A stretch of 64,000 nucleotides of DNA from Takakia lepidozioides (GCA_030704615.1 CM060733.1:51834001-51898000); one strand, 5' to 3'. Numbered from the stretch's first letter, positions 33,417-44,814 are shown. The notes: generated by a model from the sequence alone, not told the origin. Numbers and translations: made by a program.

Positions 33417-35275
33417 TCATTCCCACACGGAGGTTCTTAATGTTCCAAAACCTGCCAACCTCATATATAACAAGTGGTTCATCATATGAGAGCATGCGAA
33501 AACCACTCTGTAACACTTATTAGAACACAGACATGAAAATTTCAGGGTGGAATGCATGGTAAGAGACAACCCAGTAACTTGCAACACTAGAGGAGTTAAA
33601 ACCATGCTACCGGCAGGTCCTTTGTCTTCCTTACCAAACTGATACTTCCTGCTCCCTACCCCAATGGGCCCCTTCTGCACATTGCATAATAACGTGCATT
33701 GGGCACAATATATGTAGTCATAAGCCTATGGTAAAACCAATTAAATGACTATAATTTATCCCCCTCTTAGTGAGCTTCCTTACTCAATAGAGCTGAGCAC
33801 AAGCATCTTGAGAGGAATCTTCCATAAGTGGTCTTGAACTTCAAGCACTTTCTTCTCGTGACACCAAGGCTTCAAGCAGTCGTATAAGGCAAGCTTAATC
33901 ATGACGCATTCATCAACCAGGGATATGGAGTTCCTGTGGTTTGCACGGGCACATGTTAGTCCACCAATGACTTCAAAGAGCAATCCTCTATATTTGTAAA
34001 CAGGTTCCATAAATCAAATGCACCAAATCTGCAGCAAGTGAGACTAGATTATGCACTTCACATGCTAAGGCTCTCAAACGAAGATGGCCCTTTTAGTGGT
34101 ACTCAAATACCTGCACGCGCTCGAGCTGCCAAAGTTTGAAAGACCCACTCAGGTAAGGATTATCCCAGCATGACCTCATAAGCTGCCTGACATATGGCAC
34201 TGGCTACCAACACTCCAACTGCTTCACTTGCCAGTTTTGACTGACTCCATTTGAACCCGTGCACACAGTCACTTCCGCCTTCGTCCGTTGTGTCGAAGCT
34301 CCACCATAACAGAACTGCCCACTACTGACTGCGAACAGTTTCATCATACCCAATATGTATCTCCGAGGAATAGCATATAAAGGGCGTTGAAAAGAGTTCC
34401 CGGTTGTATCACCTCTACATGTTTGCGAAGTATGCCAGTTCTGTTGGCAATGGTGTGGTTGGAAAGCTCCAAAATTCTCAATCCATCTACCAATGATCCT
34501 TGTACAAACCCATGAGCCTCCCAGCATTCGGTCAATTGAAATTTTGTCTTTGCCTCATGTTGCACTCGTGCGAAAGGAAGCAGATGCTCACCTTTATACA
34601 GCTCAAGCCCCATGCAAGCACACTGCTCCACCAGTTTACGAGTAGAACCTTTGCTTCCTAACCTCGCCATATCAAGCAGTGAGTTTCCACCACCCTGCAT
34701 GGTATTAGAGAGAATATCTTCTATGTGGGCAGCAGAGGCTTGAAATGCTTTCATTATGGCATCCTCCACGTTAGTCACTTTTTTGGTGAAGCTCGTCAGG
34801 TCAACGACAGATCTACCAAAGCATTGATCAAAATCCACTTTCATGGATGATTAGGCATCGCATCTGCTCCACAGTCTGATACATTGCCCTTTCAAGACAC
34901 TCAATGTTGACAGCGCGCAGCATATTCTGCCTCTACTTTGAGTCCAAGGGCACAAGGAAATCGGGCAGCCCTGCACTGAAGCCTTGCAATGATAGGTAGG
35001 TATGTAGAATGCGTTTGGCTGACTTTTAACAACTCTAGGGCTCCTCTTCGCCCCACCTGATCACAAAGGGCAACAATGACACTGGACAAGGAAAATGTGG
35101 CGAGGCAAGCCCCTATGACATAACACAAACCCTGACTATTCCAAAGAGAGTCACCAGCTAGAACTGCTAGAGGTTGCAGAAGTATGAAGACGGAACCCAA
35201 AGCCAGGAGCTGTCCAGGGGAACAGGTGTTGTCAGGATAGTAAGAGACGTGGTTCACCTGTCGCTTTGCCAGCAC
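33417..35275 (-). pseudogene. Fragmented unknown host-like gene
   Basis: Several minus-strand pieces look like exons of one gene: 35275-34901 (ALELLKVSQTHSTYLPIIAR), 34844-34344 (DFDQCFGRSVVDLTSFTKKV, LELYKGEHLLPFARVQHEAK, IQPGTLFNALYMLFLGDTYW), 34210-34140 (RSCWDNPYLSGSFKLWQLER, after an in-frame TAG), 34010-33780 (KYRGLLFEVIGGLTCARANH, ECVMIKLALYDCLKPWCHEK) and 33560-33417. The helical, Leu/Ala-rich character suggests a TPR- or HEAT-like protein, but no named family is recognised. Stops and frame changes suggest a pseudogene. The upstream end overlaps a plus-strand RNA polymerase fragment, so two fragments have been juxtaposed. Confidence 0.4.
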
Positions 35276-35815
35276 CCACCAGCTGGAGATATGTGATATA
35301 GTTCACCGGTGCCTCCGAAATGGAGATTTGGTGTATGCCAATGGGCCACCATCAGTCCATGCGCACTCTCCAATGGCCTAACAAGTGGTGTTACACTCAG
35401 GTATCGTGCTGACGATAAATCCAATGATTTGCCCTCCATACAATGCAGATTTTGATGGGGACATTCTTTCACCTTTTCGTTCCACAATCACTGGAAGCCA
35501 TGGCTGAACTACAAGAGCTGATGACACTGCAACAGCAAACGATCAGTTCCCAAGGAGGGCAGCCGCTACTTGGACTTAGCCAGGATACTCTGCTTGCTGC
35601 TCACTTGATAACTAGCACTAAGGTGCTATTGGACAAAGTTCGTTTAGTGCAACAGTTGGCTATGTGGGCATCGGTCCCACTGCTAGAAGAAACTATCGTC
35701 AAATCGCCTGAAGGAGGCCCTTTCTGGACTAGAGTTCAAATGTATGTGTTGACATTGCCAGCAAGTCTTGACCGAATCAGCTGATGACAAGGTTCTCATC
35801 AGGAATGGCGAGATT
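35262..35815 (+). pseudogene. RNA polymerase largest-subunit fragment (Pol IV/V-like)
   Basis: Encodes the catalytic-centre region of a multisubunit RNA polymerase largest subunit. In order: QLEICDIVHRCLRNGDLVYA, NGPPSVHAHSPMA, stop (35379-35381), VVLHSGIVLTINPMICPPYN, then the Mg-binding signature NADFDGD at 35442-35462. A frameshift follows directly, then HLFVPQSLEAMAELQELMTL, SSQGGQPLLGLSQDTLLAAH, VQQLAMWASVPL, KSPEGGPFW and LPASLD; a second frameshift leads to DDKVLIRNGE. The PQS.EA..E..EL motif and the GGPFW pattern after the catalytic loop fit plant NRPD1/NRPE1 (Pol IV/V) better than Pol I-III, but this needs a tree. With a stop and two frameshifts and no flanking exons, it is a dead or captured fragment. 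Confidence 0.75.
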
Positions 35816-35859
35816 TGAAGTGCACCGACTCCAAATGGCTGCAAGGAGGTTGCCGCTGC

Positions 35860-36834
35860 TATTTCCAGTTGACCATCTACCCACGCCGATTTCTTGTAGC
35901 TACTGATCCATAGGGAATCAGAAGTAATGTTGGGTTTGAAATCCGGCCCTCTTGGATGAATCTGGACCTCTATCCCTGGTCCTTCCCCTGCCTATGTACA
36001 AATCATGAATACATTGGAGGCAAAGCTCCTAGCAGCTGACACTGACGGCGTGAAGTTCTTCCAGCGAACACCCCAACCCTACTTATTACGGTGGTTCCAA
36101 TTCTGAATTGCACATGCTTCTCACCGTAGTCCAACGAGCATTCACCTTTTTATCTTCATTGTCCCACCATTGACTGGGGTTGGACAAGTGTTCATTGCAA
36201 TGCTTCTCCTCATGTCTGTTATCTGTTTTGGGATACTTTCATGCTGCCACATCGGCATAATCTTGTCTAATTCACCCCAAACCACCACATATCCACCCAA
36301 CAAGGCACCTTACAGAATTCAATATGCATCTCAGGGCCGAATCTGATGAGAGGGGAAAACAGGCTGAAATAGGTTGAAGAAGAAGGTGCCCTCACCACAT
36401 TGTCCTCGACATTGTGTCATGACTCATGGAGGATTTGACTGACCATCAACCCAAAAGGAGCTCTTGTGTGTGCTGCTTGTGTGTGTAGTCAAAGTGTGCC
36501 GTTGCTACTGCTTCCAGTTGACCATCTACCATTCAGGTTTGTTGGAGGTATCAATCCACTGGGAATCAGGGTACTCTACCTTGTTCTTGAAATCTGCCCC
36601 TCTCGGCTGAATCTGGACCCACAATCCATCCCTGCCACTTCAACTGTCCCTTTGCACACTCAAGCAAGCGCAACAAACGTGAGAGAGATCCAGCTTGTGA
36701 TCGCCTGCTTGCACCATTTGCTCATACGTCTCCAAAGCTTTAGTTGTAGGGTTGCCATGCATGCACGCGCATTGCAAATGCGCACAAATGTGACATGATT
36801 GTCTGAGAGTGAACAAAGAAGAGAAATCGAGCAA
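35860..36834 (-). pseudogene. Further PDF module and PPR fragments
   Basis: A PDF second half (35965-35880) and first half (36300-36150, with the same donor position after a Lys pair) repeat the module seen at 21-24 kb. A second, lone second half is at 36620-36535. From 36834 to 36640 a PPR piece reads KALETYEQMVQAGDHKLDLS with Cys-Ala-rich ends. These are dispersed relatives of the 21-28 kb cluster, with frameshifts throughout. Confidence 0.6.
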
Positions 36835-36884
36835 AAATGCGAAGAAGTGTCAAAGCATCGTCGAAGCTGAGTAGCAGTATCAGT

Positions 36885-37130
36885 TGAAAAGTGGCTATTC
36901 CTATGGGGGGGAATGGCTATTCATGGCTATTCCCAGGGGGAAATGGCCTAACTCTATAAGGGAAATGGAGGGGGAATAGGGTATTCCCGGAGGGAGAAAT
37001 AGCTATTCCCTTAGGAAATGGCTATTCCGAGGGGGAAATGGCCTAACTCTAGAAGGGAAATGGAGGGGGAATAGGCTATTCCCCAAGGAGAAATGGCTAT
37101 TTCCTTAGGAAATGGCTACTCCTAAGGGCA
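36885..37130. repeat. GGCTATTCC / AAATGGCCTAACTCT short repeat block
   Basis: Interleaved copies of AATGGCTATTCC, GGGGGAAATGGCCTAACTCT and AGGGAAATGGAGGGGGAATA. Two 120-bp halves are similar to each other. A related block in inverted orientation (GGAATAGCCATTTCC) lies at 43290-43432, about 6.2 kb away. Confidence 0.75.
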
Positions 37131-37660
37131 AAGCGCCAATGCTCGTTCAAATGCTGTCAACCAACATGTGTATCCAAGTGCCTGCATACATGTGTTGCTT
37201 TACGTGCTCTCCTTCCCTCCCTCATTGTGTGAGGCCTTCGCAAGTTTTCCGCGCGGCTTTGGCAGTGACTCTTTGGTTTTTTGTTCGCTTGTTGTTTGTT
37301 TGTTAGGTACACAGGTTCTCCCCTAAGCTCTTCTGCTTTGAGTTGACATTGTTAAGTTTGTTCCTTTTCCTCTATATTCCGATTCGGGTGTTTGTGGATT
37401 GGTAGGTTTTCTTGTTCTTTGATTTCGATTGGTTGTTCCCCGCCAGGATCTATACACTACTTCTTCTCTTCCTCGACTACAACCTTTCGAGATGCAGGGT
37501 CAGCAATTAGACAAACAAAAACACAATGGGTGGGGCTGGTTGATGTACTTAGCTACCTTTCAAGAACAAGCCAGTTACACTGAGAAACCCATAAGCATGG
37601 ATGCATGTCCAAAAATATCTTAAAAGCCTGAGATGTTGAAATAGATTACTGTCGATTAGT
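37131..37660. other. No gene supported
   Basis: A short frame MQGQQLDKQKHNGWGWLMYL at 37491 follows a pyrimidine-rich stretch that could be a 5' UTR, but no domain or continuation was found. Confidence 0.35.
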
Positions 37661-37666
37661 CATAGT

Positions 37667-37770
37667 CACAAGTGGCAGTCCTCCAAGGACTATGTAGTTA
37701 CAAGTGGCAGTCCTCCAAGGACTAAGTAGCTACAAGTGGCGGTCCTCGGAGGACTAAGTAGTTATAGGTG
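37667..37770. repeat. 32-bp tandem repeat with AGTCCTCCAAGGACT palindrome
   Basis: Three units, landmarks AGTGGC at 37671, 37703 and 37735. Each has arms AGTCC and GGACT around TCCAA (TCGGA in the third), then a TAGTTACA spacer. Confidence 0.8.
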
Positions 37771-37788
37771 GATACTGTACCAGTTGTT

Positions 37789-39400
37789 TCAAAATTGCAT
37801 ACTGGATACTGGGGTAAAGGTGGATACATATGGATACTGTACCACTTGTTTCAGGGATATTGCTCTTCCAAATCTGATGACTGCAGCCACTAGTTTCTTA
37901 AACAGAGCTGGTCGCATTCTCCAGGATGGTAGCCTCCTCATGCTTGCAGAATTCAGCTCTCGCATATCAGGAGCAAAAAAGACCACTTGGCTGCCAATGA
38001 CAAGGATATCACTGCGCCCATGCCATACTCCATTGTGCACGTTGCTGGATTTCAATGTCCTTGCTTCCTAGAATTCAACGCATTAGTTGAATAACGTTAT
38101 AAATTTGTTAAAGCAACAAGAAGTCTGTCATGAAATCCATAATGGTTTGAATTCCATGACAGTACACTCTCCCATACCCACCATTGGCTGTACATACTCG
38201 TTTAGATATTTGTAAGTACTTTAAAAGATGTTCAATACACACACTCTCGGCCACCAAAATAGGCGAGTTGGCAACAGCCAGAACTTTATTATATTCACAG
38301 AGCTGCAGGTCAACTGTTTCATGGAATTGGATAGACGAGACCAAAACATATGGCCACCCATTTTAAGTTTGCAAATTAGAGATAGAAAGAGAAAGGCACT
38401 AGAGCAGTGAACCTGACATAGGGAGCAGAAGCCACACATGAGGTGATACAAATGGTCATCTATTGTGCTCACGACATCAGCACCTTTTGCCCTGCATGTC
38501 CCAAAGAGGTACACCCAACACCGGTATTGTACTTCAAGCTTTAGCTCAGGTTTTGCCTAGTCCAACTTACAGAACAAGACCAAAACTATATATCGTATTG
38601 GTGGGAAAACAAGAAATGAACAACCCATTGACACATTAAGCAAGGAATGGAACACGAAAAAATGAGAATAACACATTACGATGAGCCTCTCGAAATCCAC
38701 ATTTCCACTAGAGGCCAAGAAGGGCGCGGAATCATTGCTGTGATACAACAGAAGGGGTCAGAAAAGTGAAGTGTCTAGGGAGAGGAGAATCAGCTAAAAC
38801 TTACAACGATGTTGAATCTTCTTCGCATGCGTGCACGGTAATGGCCAGCATATATTGCCATGAAAAGCATCAGACTGAGAGTTCCATAAATGAACCATGG
38901 GGTACCTGTGCAAGCAAACGCAATGTAAAAAGACAGAGCTCCAATACAAAAGCAACAGATACACTCCGTTGGATGAAGGCTATCAAGACCATCAAATGCA
39001 TCTGGCACACCTTCATGAAATAAAATGTGGGCATACAAGGGTGCCATTCAATAAATCGTAAGACGTTCAAAAGGGGGTACAACCATCTTCCAATTGTTTT
39101 TTAAGCCCATCTATGCTTTACAATCAAATTATGGTCTCTCTGGTCTTGAGGGCAGCCATAAACAGCTGCTCCAAATCCAACAATGTCTGAAGCAAACATT
39201 CTCAGCATTCCACTATCATAAATATAAGATAAATTGCAGATTTGAATTGTGAAATCAAATGAATCCACCTTGCAAAGATGAATGTGGATGGAATGGCAAA
39301 AGCCAGTGGGGACTTTAGGAATTGGTGGAAGGTTGTCGAGGGAAAATACATTGTCAATGCTGACGTCATTGCAAGGTGCGTTGTGTTGAGTGACCATCAC
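37789..39400 (-). pseudogene. PLAC8-like membrane protein gene remnant
   Basis: Exon-like minus pieces with good splice sites. 38905-38805 encodes TPWFIYGTLSLMLFMAIYAG then HYRARMRRRFNIV, a membrane segment plus basic tail. 38556-38413 (48 codons) encodes FGTCRAKGADVVSTIDDHLY and HLMCGFCSLCQ. In PLAC8 proteins a membrane segment followed by R.(L/M)R..(Y/F).(L/I)V and a C..C.LCQ motif come in this order. An N-terminal piece at 39400-39101 reads PPIPKVPTGFCHSIHIHLCK and YDSGMLRMFASDIVGFGAAV. A further piece at 38055-37789 (RRLPSWRMRPALFKKLVAAV) is unrecognised and may belong to another gene. I could not join all exons in phase, so it may be a pseudogene or simply incompletely resolved. Confidence 0.4.
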
Positions 39401-39940
39401 AAATCTGCACGCATGAACCCTGAGAAATACTGAACTGACTCACTCTTCATATACAACCCTCTCCTGTCTACATCACATATCTTGTAAGACCACACATTTG
39501 ATGGTCGGGGTTGGGGGAAAAAACGTACTTCCCCCCAGCTTGTGCCAAATCCAGCTCTCTCCATGTTCTCCCCAAATGTGGCCCATGGGCAGCAACATCA
39601 CCGTTCAAATGAGGAACCTTTACAAGTAGCACTGTAAAAAGAAAAAGCAATGATCTCATTGTTTCATAACATGCACCAACAAATAACCAGGTAACCTTGA
39701 TTTTTGGCAAAACCAACGTTCTTTGGGTCCCCCACAAATGTAATTCTTCATTTTCTTCACAGAGGACTCCCATTGCAATGATAAAAAATGCTTAGCAGCA
39801 TATCTGCTTGAGGCATTGACTCTGAGACGGTCCCTTGTGAGAAGGGATGCTGATGCACGTTCAGGCATCTTTCAGTCTGGAGGCACCAAAAGAAGCAAAA
39901 CAACCACACCACAACATTTGGTTTCATATTGTTAATGATG

Positions 39941-40150
39941 ATAAGCCCAAAAGCAATGGCCAGCCTCTCCCCATGGTGGCACAAAGACAATTCCTTGAGC
40001 TCCTCCTCCACATTGTGCAATACAAAGCGGTATTAGGCACATACCCAGCAAGCCCCCAACACCGCAAATTTTGGTTCAATTGGCATTATGTTCATGAAGT
40101 CCTCTGCCTCATCCAATCACCCTGCATGGCCAAGAAGGTCTCCAAAACCA
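39941..40150 (-). pseudogene. DYW-class PPR tail fragment
   Basis: Reads DLLGHAG, stop, LDEAEDFMNIMPIEP (the E-domain region), then after a second stop [20 protein letters not shown] and [11 protein letters not shown], the start of a DYW deaminase domain (usual form FVLHDVEEE..L..HSE(R/K)LA.AFGL). The HSE of the zinc/catalytic motif is HGE here, and everything after AFGLI is missing. About 60 residues between E-domain and DYW are deleted. Relic only. DYW-PPRs edit organelle RNA. Confidence 0.75.
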
Positions 40151-40622
40151 GAATCTTGCACCCATGCTGGGCATATCCGCTACAGATACCACATCTTGTT
40201 CACAATTTACAGAGCACAATTCACATAGCATATTCACCAATAGATGCAAAAAGCCTTAAGTAAAATCAGCTCAAAATTTATCCATAGAGGGCATCCAGTT
40301 CAGATGCGTGTTTATGATATGCTAGACAACTGCAGAAACTATGTCCAACCCCAAGTTGCCCGAAGACATTCAAATGTATGAATGCACTCTATCTCGGCTT
40401 CTAGTGAATGCTACAAAAATTGAACCTCTAGACCAGTTTAGTTCCTGCTCGGCCCTTCCTTGCGTTGTCCCTTGTGCTGCTGGACCTGAGGTCTCATGTG
40501 TTGCTGGATCTGAACCTCAGGAGCTGTACTAGCCTCAGCAGCTGAAGACAAATGACCTGCAGAGCATATGATAATACAAATATGAGCCATTCATTTTGTT
40601 TCAAGTAAATGGACGATTTGCA

Positions 40623-42358
40623 TTAAACATTTGTAGTGAAGAGAGACTCACGCTCACGCATATGATGTTCCCTCTCCAATTGAACATTGTTCTTTTGTTC
40701 CTTCCACAATTTTGCATCATTCTTTGCATCAATAGCCACTTGTGGTTGTGCGCAGAGAAAGTTGATTGCAAATGCTCCCATGACCTTGTAGCCCACACTT
40801 TTCATCCACAGTGGGTGGACTTGCTTAGCACAACTGTTAATTCTGCACTGTGCAGAAGACTTCAGGTGTATGCCGAGGCAAATTGCATGGTAGAAATGGC
40901 CACATGACAACGTAATGGCATCCCAATCAAGAAACCCACCGTCACAAAGTGGACAAACATTGACTGAAAGTAAAGGGTGTTTTTGATGTGGAGGGTGAAG
41001 GATCCGTTTAGGGTTCATCTGAATGTCGTCCGGATTCTCCCCTCTCTTGACTTTTTTCAAGCTCATCCCACAACTCCTTTTTTTCACGCTCTCTTAATTC
41101 CAACAACTTGATGTTGCGGGCAATGAGCTCATTTGATCGTTGTAATGGTCATGTTGTGCATTGTATAACTTCTCTATCTCAATGACCCTCGCTTGGAGCA
41201 GTTTCTCCATGGTAGTAGCATTTTTGGCCCCCTCTTCCAATTGCTCCATTTTAGAGAGATATTCCTGCAGTAGGTTTTCCAAAGACTCTCGCTCATCTTT
41301 CTGCAGTAGGGTTTCCAAAGACTCTTGCTCCTGACTGAAACTGTCTTCCTGCACTTGATTCTCCAATTCCAGTAGTCTTGATTGCAGTAGCTTTTGATGT
41401 TCTCTGGCATTCTTCAAATCACAGGTTGTCTTGTCCAACTCAATCTTGGCATTGGACCATGTCATGTTGGTTTCAGTGGACTGAGACCGAAAGTTCTCCA
41501 ATCGAGAAGTTATTTCCTGTCTCTCCGTCTGCAGCACATCCATAGCCGCTTTCACCTCCTGGAGCTCGAATTCTCTGTCATCCACCATATTCCTCATGCA
41601 TACAATGTGCTCATTCAACTCTTCAATTTCCCTATTTTTCTTTTAGAGTGTATCATCGTGCTCCTCATACAATCGTTGCATATGAGCATGCAATTTTTCC
41701 TCTCGGACGATGGTTTTGTCACCAACTTGCAGAATTGCTTGTTGAAGCTCGATTTCGTACCTTCCCGGAGCAAGACACTCCGTCTTACTCCGACCAACTT
41801 GCAAGGGGTTGGCTTCAGCAGCAAAATCGGCCCAGTTCACGTCATTCCCCATTTTTTCCGTAACAAACCCCTTGCAGAATTCCGTACCAAGAAGGACAGT
41901 CTGTTGCAAAGCTCTTGAATACACCCTACGATACAATGACTCGATCTCGGGGAGGAGAGCTTGGTCAGCGATGTCCAGAACCTTGTATCCATTGCGATCG
42001 GTTTTGGGCCCAAACATCTTAAGCAAATCTACCTCTACCAACGAACTACCAACTTCTTTGCTTCATTATTCCTGAAATCCTTCTTGGGATCAATGCCATG
42101 GTGTGACAACCCCACAATCTCTCTAAAATACCATGCAGGGAGTGGTTGTCTAGGGTCCAAAGCTTTCACCCGAGCGTGAAATGCAACATCCAACCGGGGA
42201 CGTAATGCAACATGGCCAGAAGAGTGGGGGACTTCTAAACTGGCAGAGGACAAATGAAGCTGAAAGGGTATGATCTCTCTGCCCAGGACCTCCCCAACTA
42301 ATTCACACCCAGAAGCTGCAGTAGAACTTGAAGACGAAGTTGTAGGATCTTGAGACAT
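40623..42358 (-). pseudogene. Coiled-coil protein with RING-like zinc domain
   Basis: A frame starts at ATG 42358 (Ser-rich head, then GREIIPFQLHLSSASLEVPH, YFREIVGLSHHGIDPKKDF). It shifts near 42040 into VEVDLLKMFGPKTDRNGYKV and NWADFAAEANPLQVGRSKTE, meets a TAA at 41643-41645 in NREIEELNEH context, continues as a long coiled coil (41618-41094: EKLLQARVIEIEKLYNAQHD), shifts again twice, and ends with CPLCDGGFLDWDAITLSCGH, FYHAICLGIH..C....C, a RING-like C2-HxxxH-C2 arrangement, before a stop at 40623. At least four lesions. Proteins of this layout occur in lower-plant repeats (from memory). A function in ubiquitin ligation is suggested by RING only. Confidence 0.65.
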
Positions 42359-42504
42359 ATTGAGGTTGAACCTAGAGACCTCTCTAGTTTCTTGTCAAAC
42401 AGTACTGGATGTGCTAGTATGTGGTGCTCTCTCTCAACACTTTGGCCCTGAAGTCACTGTTTAACACTTAAAGAGGAAGAAAAACAGGATGAAAGTGAGG
42501 AGAA

Positions 42505-42682
42505 ACGATAACATGATCCAGATGATGTGTATACGGCAGCTGCATATAACGATGTTGACAAATTGCAGGGATCGTCGAGCAAGGAGGGTGCTCCGTGTCA
42601 GCTCCAGACGTTCGGCGGGTACCTCGCACTTCAATGGTGTGCCCTCAATAATCGCACTGCGGCTGCTCAATATCTTGTTAAG
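42505..42682 (+). pseudogene. Ankyrin exon of a TIP1/PAT24-like S-acyltransferase
   Basis: Reads DPDDVYTAAAYNDVDKLQ, GGYLALQWCALNNRTAAAQY, LVK and stops at a GT donor (42683). The order VY.AAAYGD..KL...GYYALQW.ALNNR.A.AQY is the first ankyrin unit of plant TIP1 (PAT24) protein S-acyltransferases. Upstream is an acidic EEEKQDESEEKR with a stop, downstream nothing of the next ankyrin unit or the DHHC domain. It is a single stranded exon, probably captured or left by a rearrangement. Confidence 0.65.
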
Positions 42683-43034
42683 GTCTTCCCACCCTTGCCA
42701 TTTCCCCTTTATAGCTCTCTGGATTCACCCTCTCTCTCTCTCTCTCGCCCACCAGGTAGTCAGTGGTGTCACCCAGCCGATGGCCGCAAGGCTAAAGGCT
42801 AGAGCAAGGAAATGAATCAGTACATTCACGAGGTATGGCAACTACGAGAAATATCCCAAGCAAGAATCCTTTTGAACAAATTTTGATTGTGTTGCCTGAC
42901 CCCAGCCTAAATTTAGACTCTGGAAGATGAACCAAGAGGGAAAAAAATCCTTTTCTTCCTGTCTGGGACGTTTAGGAACCTATCTTGTAGTAGTAGATCC
43001 TCGAAAAAGTTGGCCTGTGAGCCCCTCCTCGACT

Positions 43035-43225
43035 TAGAGCCTTTCCAAGCGAAGAAAAGGTCCTTGGGGGACTCTTCGAAACATTAGGTATCGGGGAGAA
43101 AGAGTCCCCCAAGGACTCTTCAAACCGTTAGGTAACGGGGAGTCGGGCAGAAAGAGTCCTTGGGGGACTCTTTGAACCATTAGGTATGGCACATAAACAG
43201 TCCCCCAAGGACTCTTCGCGCCGCG
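43035..43225. repeat. Four alternating GAGTCC-TTGGG-GGACTC palindromes
   Basis: AAGAGTCCTTGGGGGACTCTT and its reverse complement recur at about 43065, 43108, 43157 and 43200, separated by AACCATTAGGTA-type spacers of about 43-48 bp. The GAGTCC/GGACTC arms echo the AGTCC/GGACT arms at 37667-37770. Confidence 0.75.
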
Positions 43226-43289
43226 CGAACCGCATGAGGTACACATATTCACTTTTGTCTCTCTGCCCTTGCGCGAGAAATTGGGGGAA

Positions 43290-43432
43290 TAGCAAATCTC
43301 TCTCCATTTAGCCAATTCCCCCTGGCAATAGCCATTTCCTCCTCCATTTCCCTTGTAGAGTAAGGAGGGGAATAGCCATTTCCCCTTCGGAATAGCCATT
43401 CTCCCCTCAGAATAGCCACTCTTCCCTGTAGC
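43290..43432. repeat. GGAATAGCCATTTCC short repeat block
   Basis: Inverted counterpart of the block at 36885-37130: repeated GGAATAGCCATT, CCATTTCCTCCTCC and TCCATTTCCCTT. The two blocks bracket the 37.1-43.3 kb interval of mixed gene fragments. Confidence 0.7.
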
Positions 43433-43921
43433 ATCGAAATGTTGTTGGCTTGCCACTTTGGTGCCTTGGGTGCTTCATCGACATGCTCAGGGCAAAGCTT
43501 ACCTGGGATACTGACATTACTATGCTTCGACACTGCATTGACACTGCACATCACTTGTTCGCTCGCCTTTGTTTCCTTGTAAGTGTTCAACTCAACATTA
43601 TGTGTCATTTTAGTTGTGTCATTTTAGGCTCGCCATAAGTAGACAATATCTTCAACAACATCGTCAGGGCCCACCTGCTTCATCGTCGTTGTCAGGAAAA
43701 CCTGCTTCATCGACGTTGTCAAGACTCCAAACTCGAATTTAGCTCCAAGTTTTCATTTTACTGTTTGTTGGTTGTATGTTAAATTTCAGAGTGTATTGGT
43801 TAGTCACATTAATTCGCAGAGTGTAGTCTTTGGCAAAAATTTACATTCAAACAACTAATGTACATATAAATGTGATGCACATGTATAGGGGCAGCGAAGT
43901 AGGAGCAACTTATGTCTACAG

Positions 43922-44814
43922 GAGGATGATTCAAATCAATGGAACAGATGAGTGTTTCTACTATACTAAAGAAGAATTCACGAGTGATATGGAAGATCTG
44001 CAGAAGAGTGTGGATTATAGCAATCATAATGTACCCATTGAAGACCCACGTCCTCTCATGTTTCGATGTTGGAAATGTAGCATCCAACCTATATCCATGA
44101 AAACCAATAAAGACATACCACTAAAGAAACCACAATTGAAACGTGACTATGATCGCCATCAGATGTCACATCATACCGCAAGACCGTTACTTGATAGTAT
44201 GTTTTTGATGAAACCTGAGGCGGGGGCCTTAATACTCTCTGATGGCACACTCAGTTCTCCAAGATGCAAACAGAATTGTGAATTTGCAAGGTATGTTGTG
44301 ATTTCATATAACACAAACATATATGATGATGAAATGACGTATTGCCGAAGCAAGCGTATAAACATATATATTATTTGTTTTCATTATGTTTAGTCTGTTT
44401 GACGATCATTCTATTGAAATGTTTGCTTATGTTTCTGTGATTGTGTGGAACGTTGATGTGCAGTTATGGCTACAACAAAAAAAACAAAACAATACCATTG
44501 CCTGGAGTATGGGTATCCGAAGCAAATCCAGCTTCATGTTCGGAGGTTGTTTTGTGTATTGAAGGACATGGTACCATCGTGCAACCTTTACCTCATGCTA
44601 ACGAGCCGCCGAGCCTTCAAATTCTTTACCATTCATTCCACAATTGGAAGAGAACTTGAAGGCTTTGGGAAACCAGCAAGAAGAAATTTCCAAGCGTTTG
44701 AAAGAAGCGGAAAATCGACTCCATTGGTCGGAGATTTTATTGAGATTGTACAAGCCAATCCAAGAACTACATGCATTGCAACAAGAAGTATTGTCTATTG
44801 AACGGTCAAGAATT
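43922..44814 (+). pseudogene. Unidentified two-exon gene fragment with coiled coil
   Basis: Exon 1 (43922-44291) reads RMIQINGTDECFYYTKEEFT, VPIEDPRPLMFRCWKCSIQP, KPEAGALILSDGTLSSPRCK. Exon 2 (44462-44814) reads YGYNKKNKTIPLPGVWVSEA, NPASCSEVVLCIEGHGTIVQ and, after a frameshift near 44640, LEENLKALGNQQEEISKRLK and a coiled coil ending ERSRI at a GTAAGT donor. Splice sites are good. The pattern recalls chromatin proteins of the GMI1/DMS3 (SMC-hinge) type, in which a beta-rich part precedes a coiled coil. This is from memory and weak. The frameshift argues for a pseudogene. Confidence 0.35.

Noticed and set aside
38866-39082. Separate membrane protein frames on the minus strand near 39 kb
   Set aside because: They read intron sequence around the PLAC8-like exon 38905-38805; the splice-bounded exon explains the signal better.
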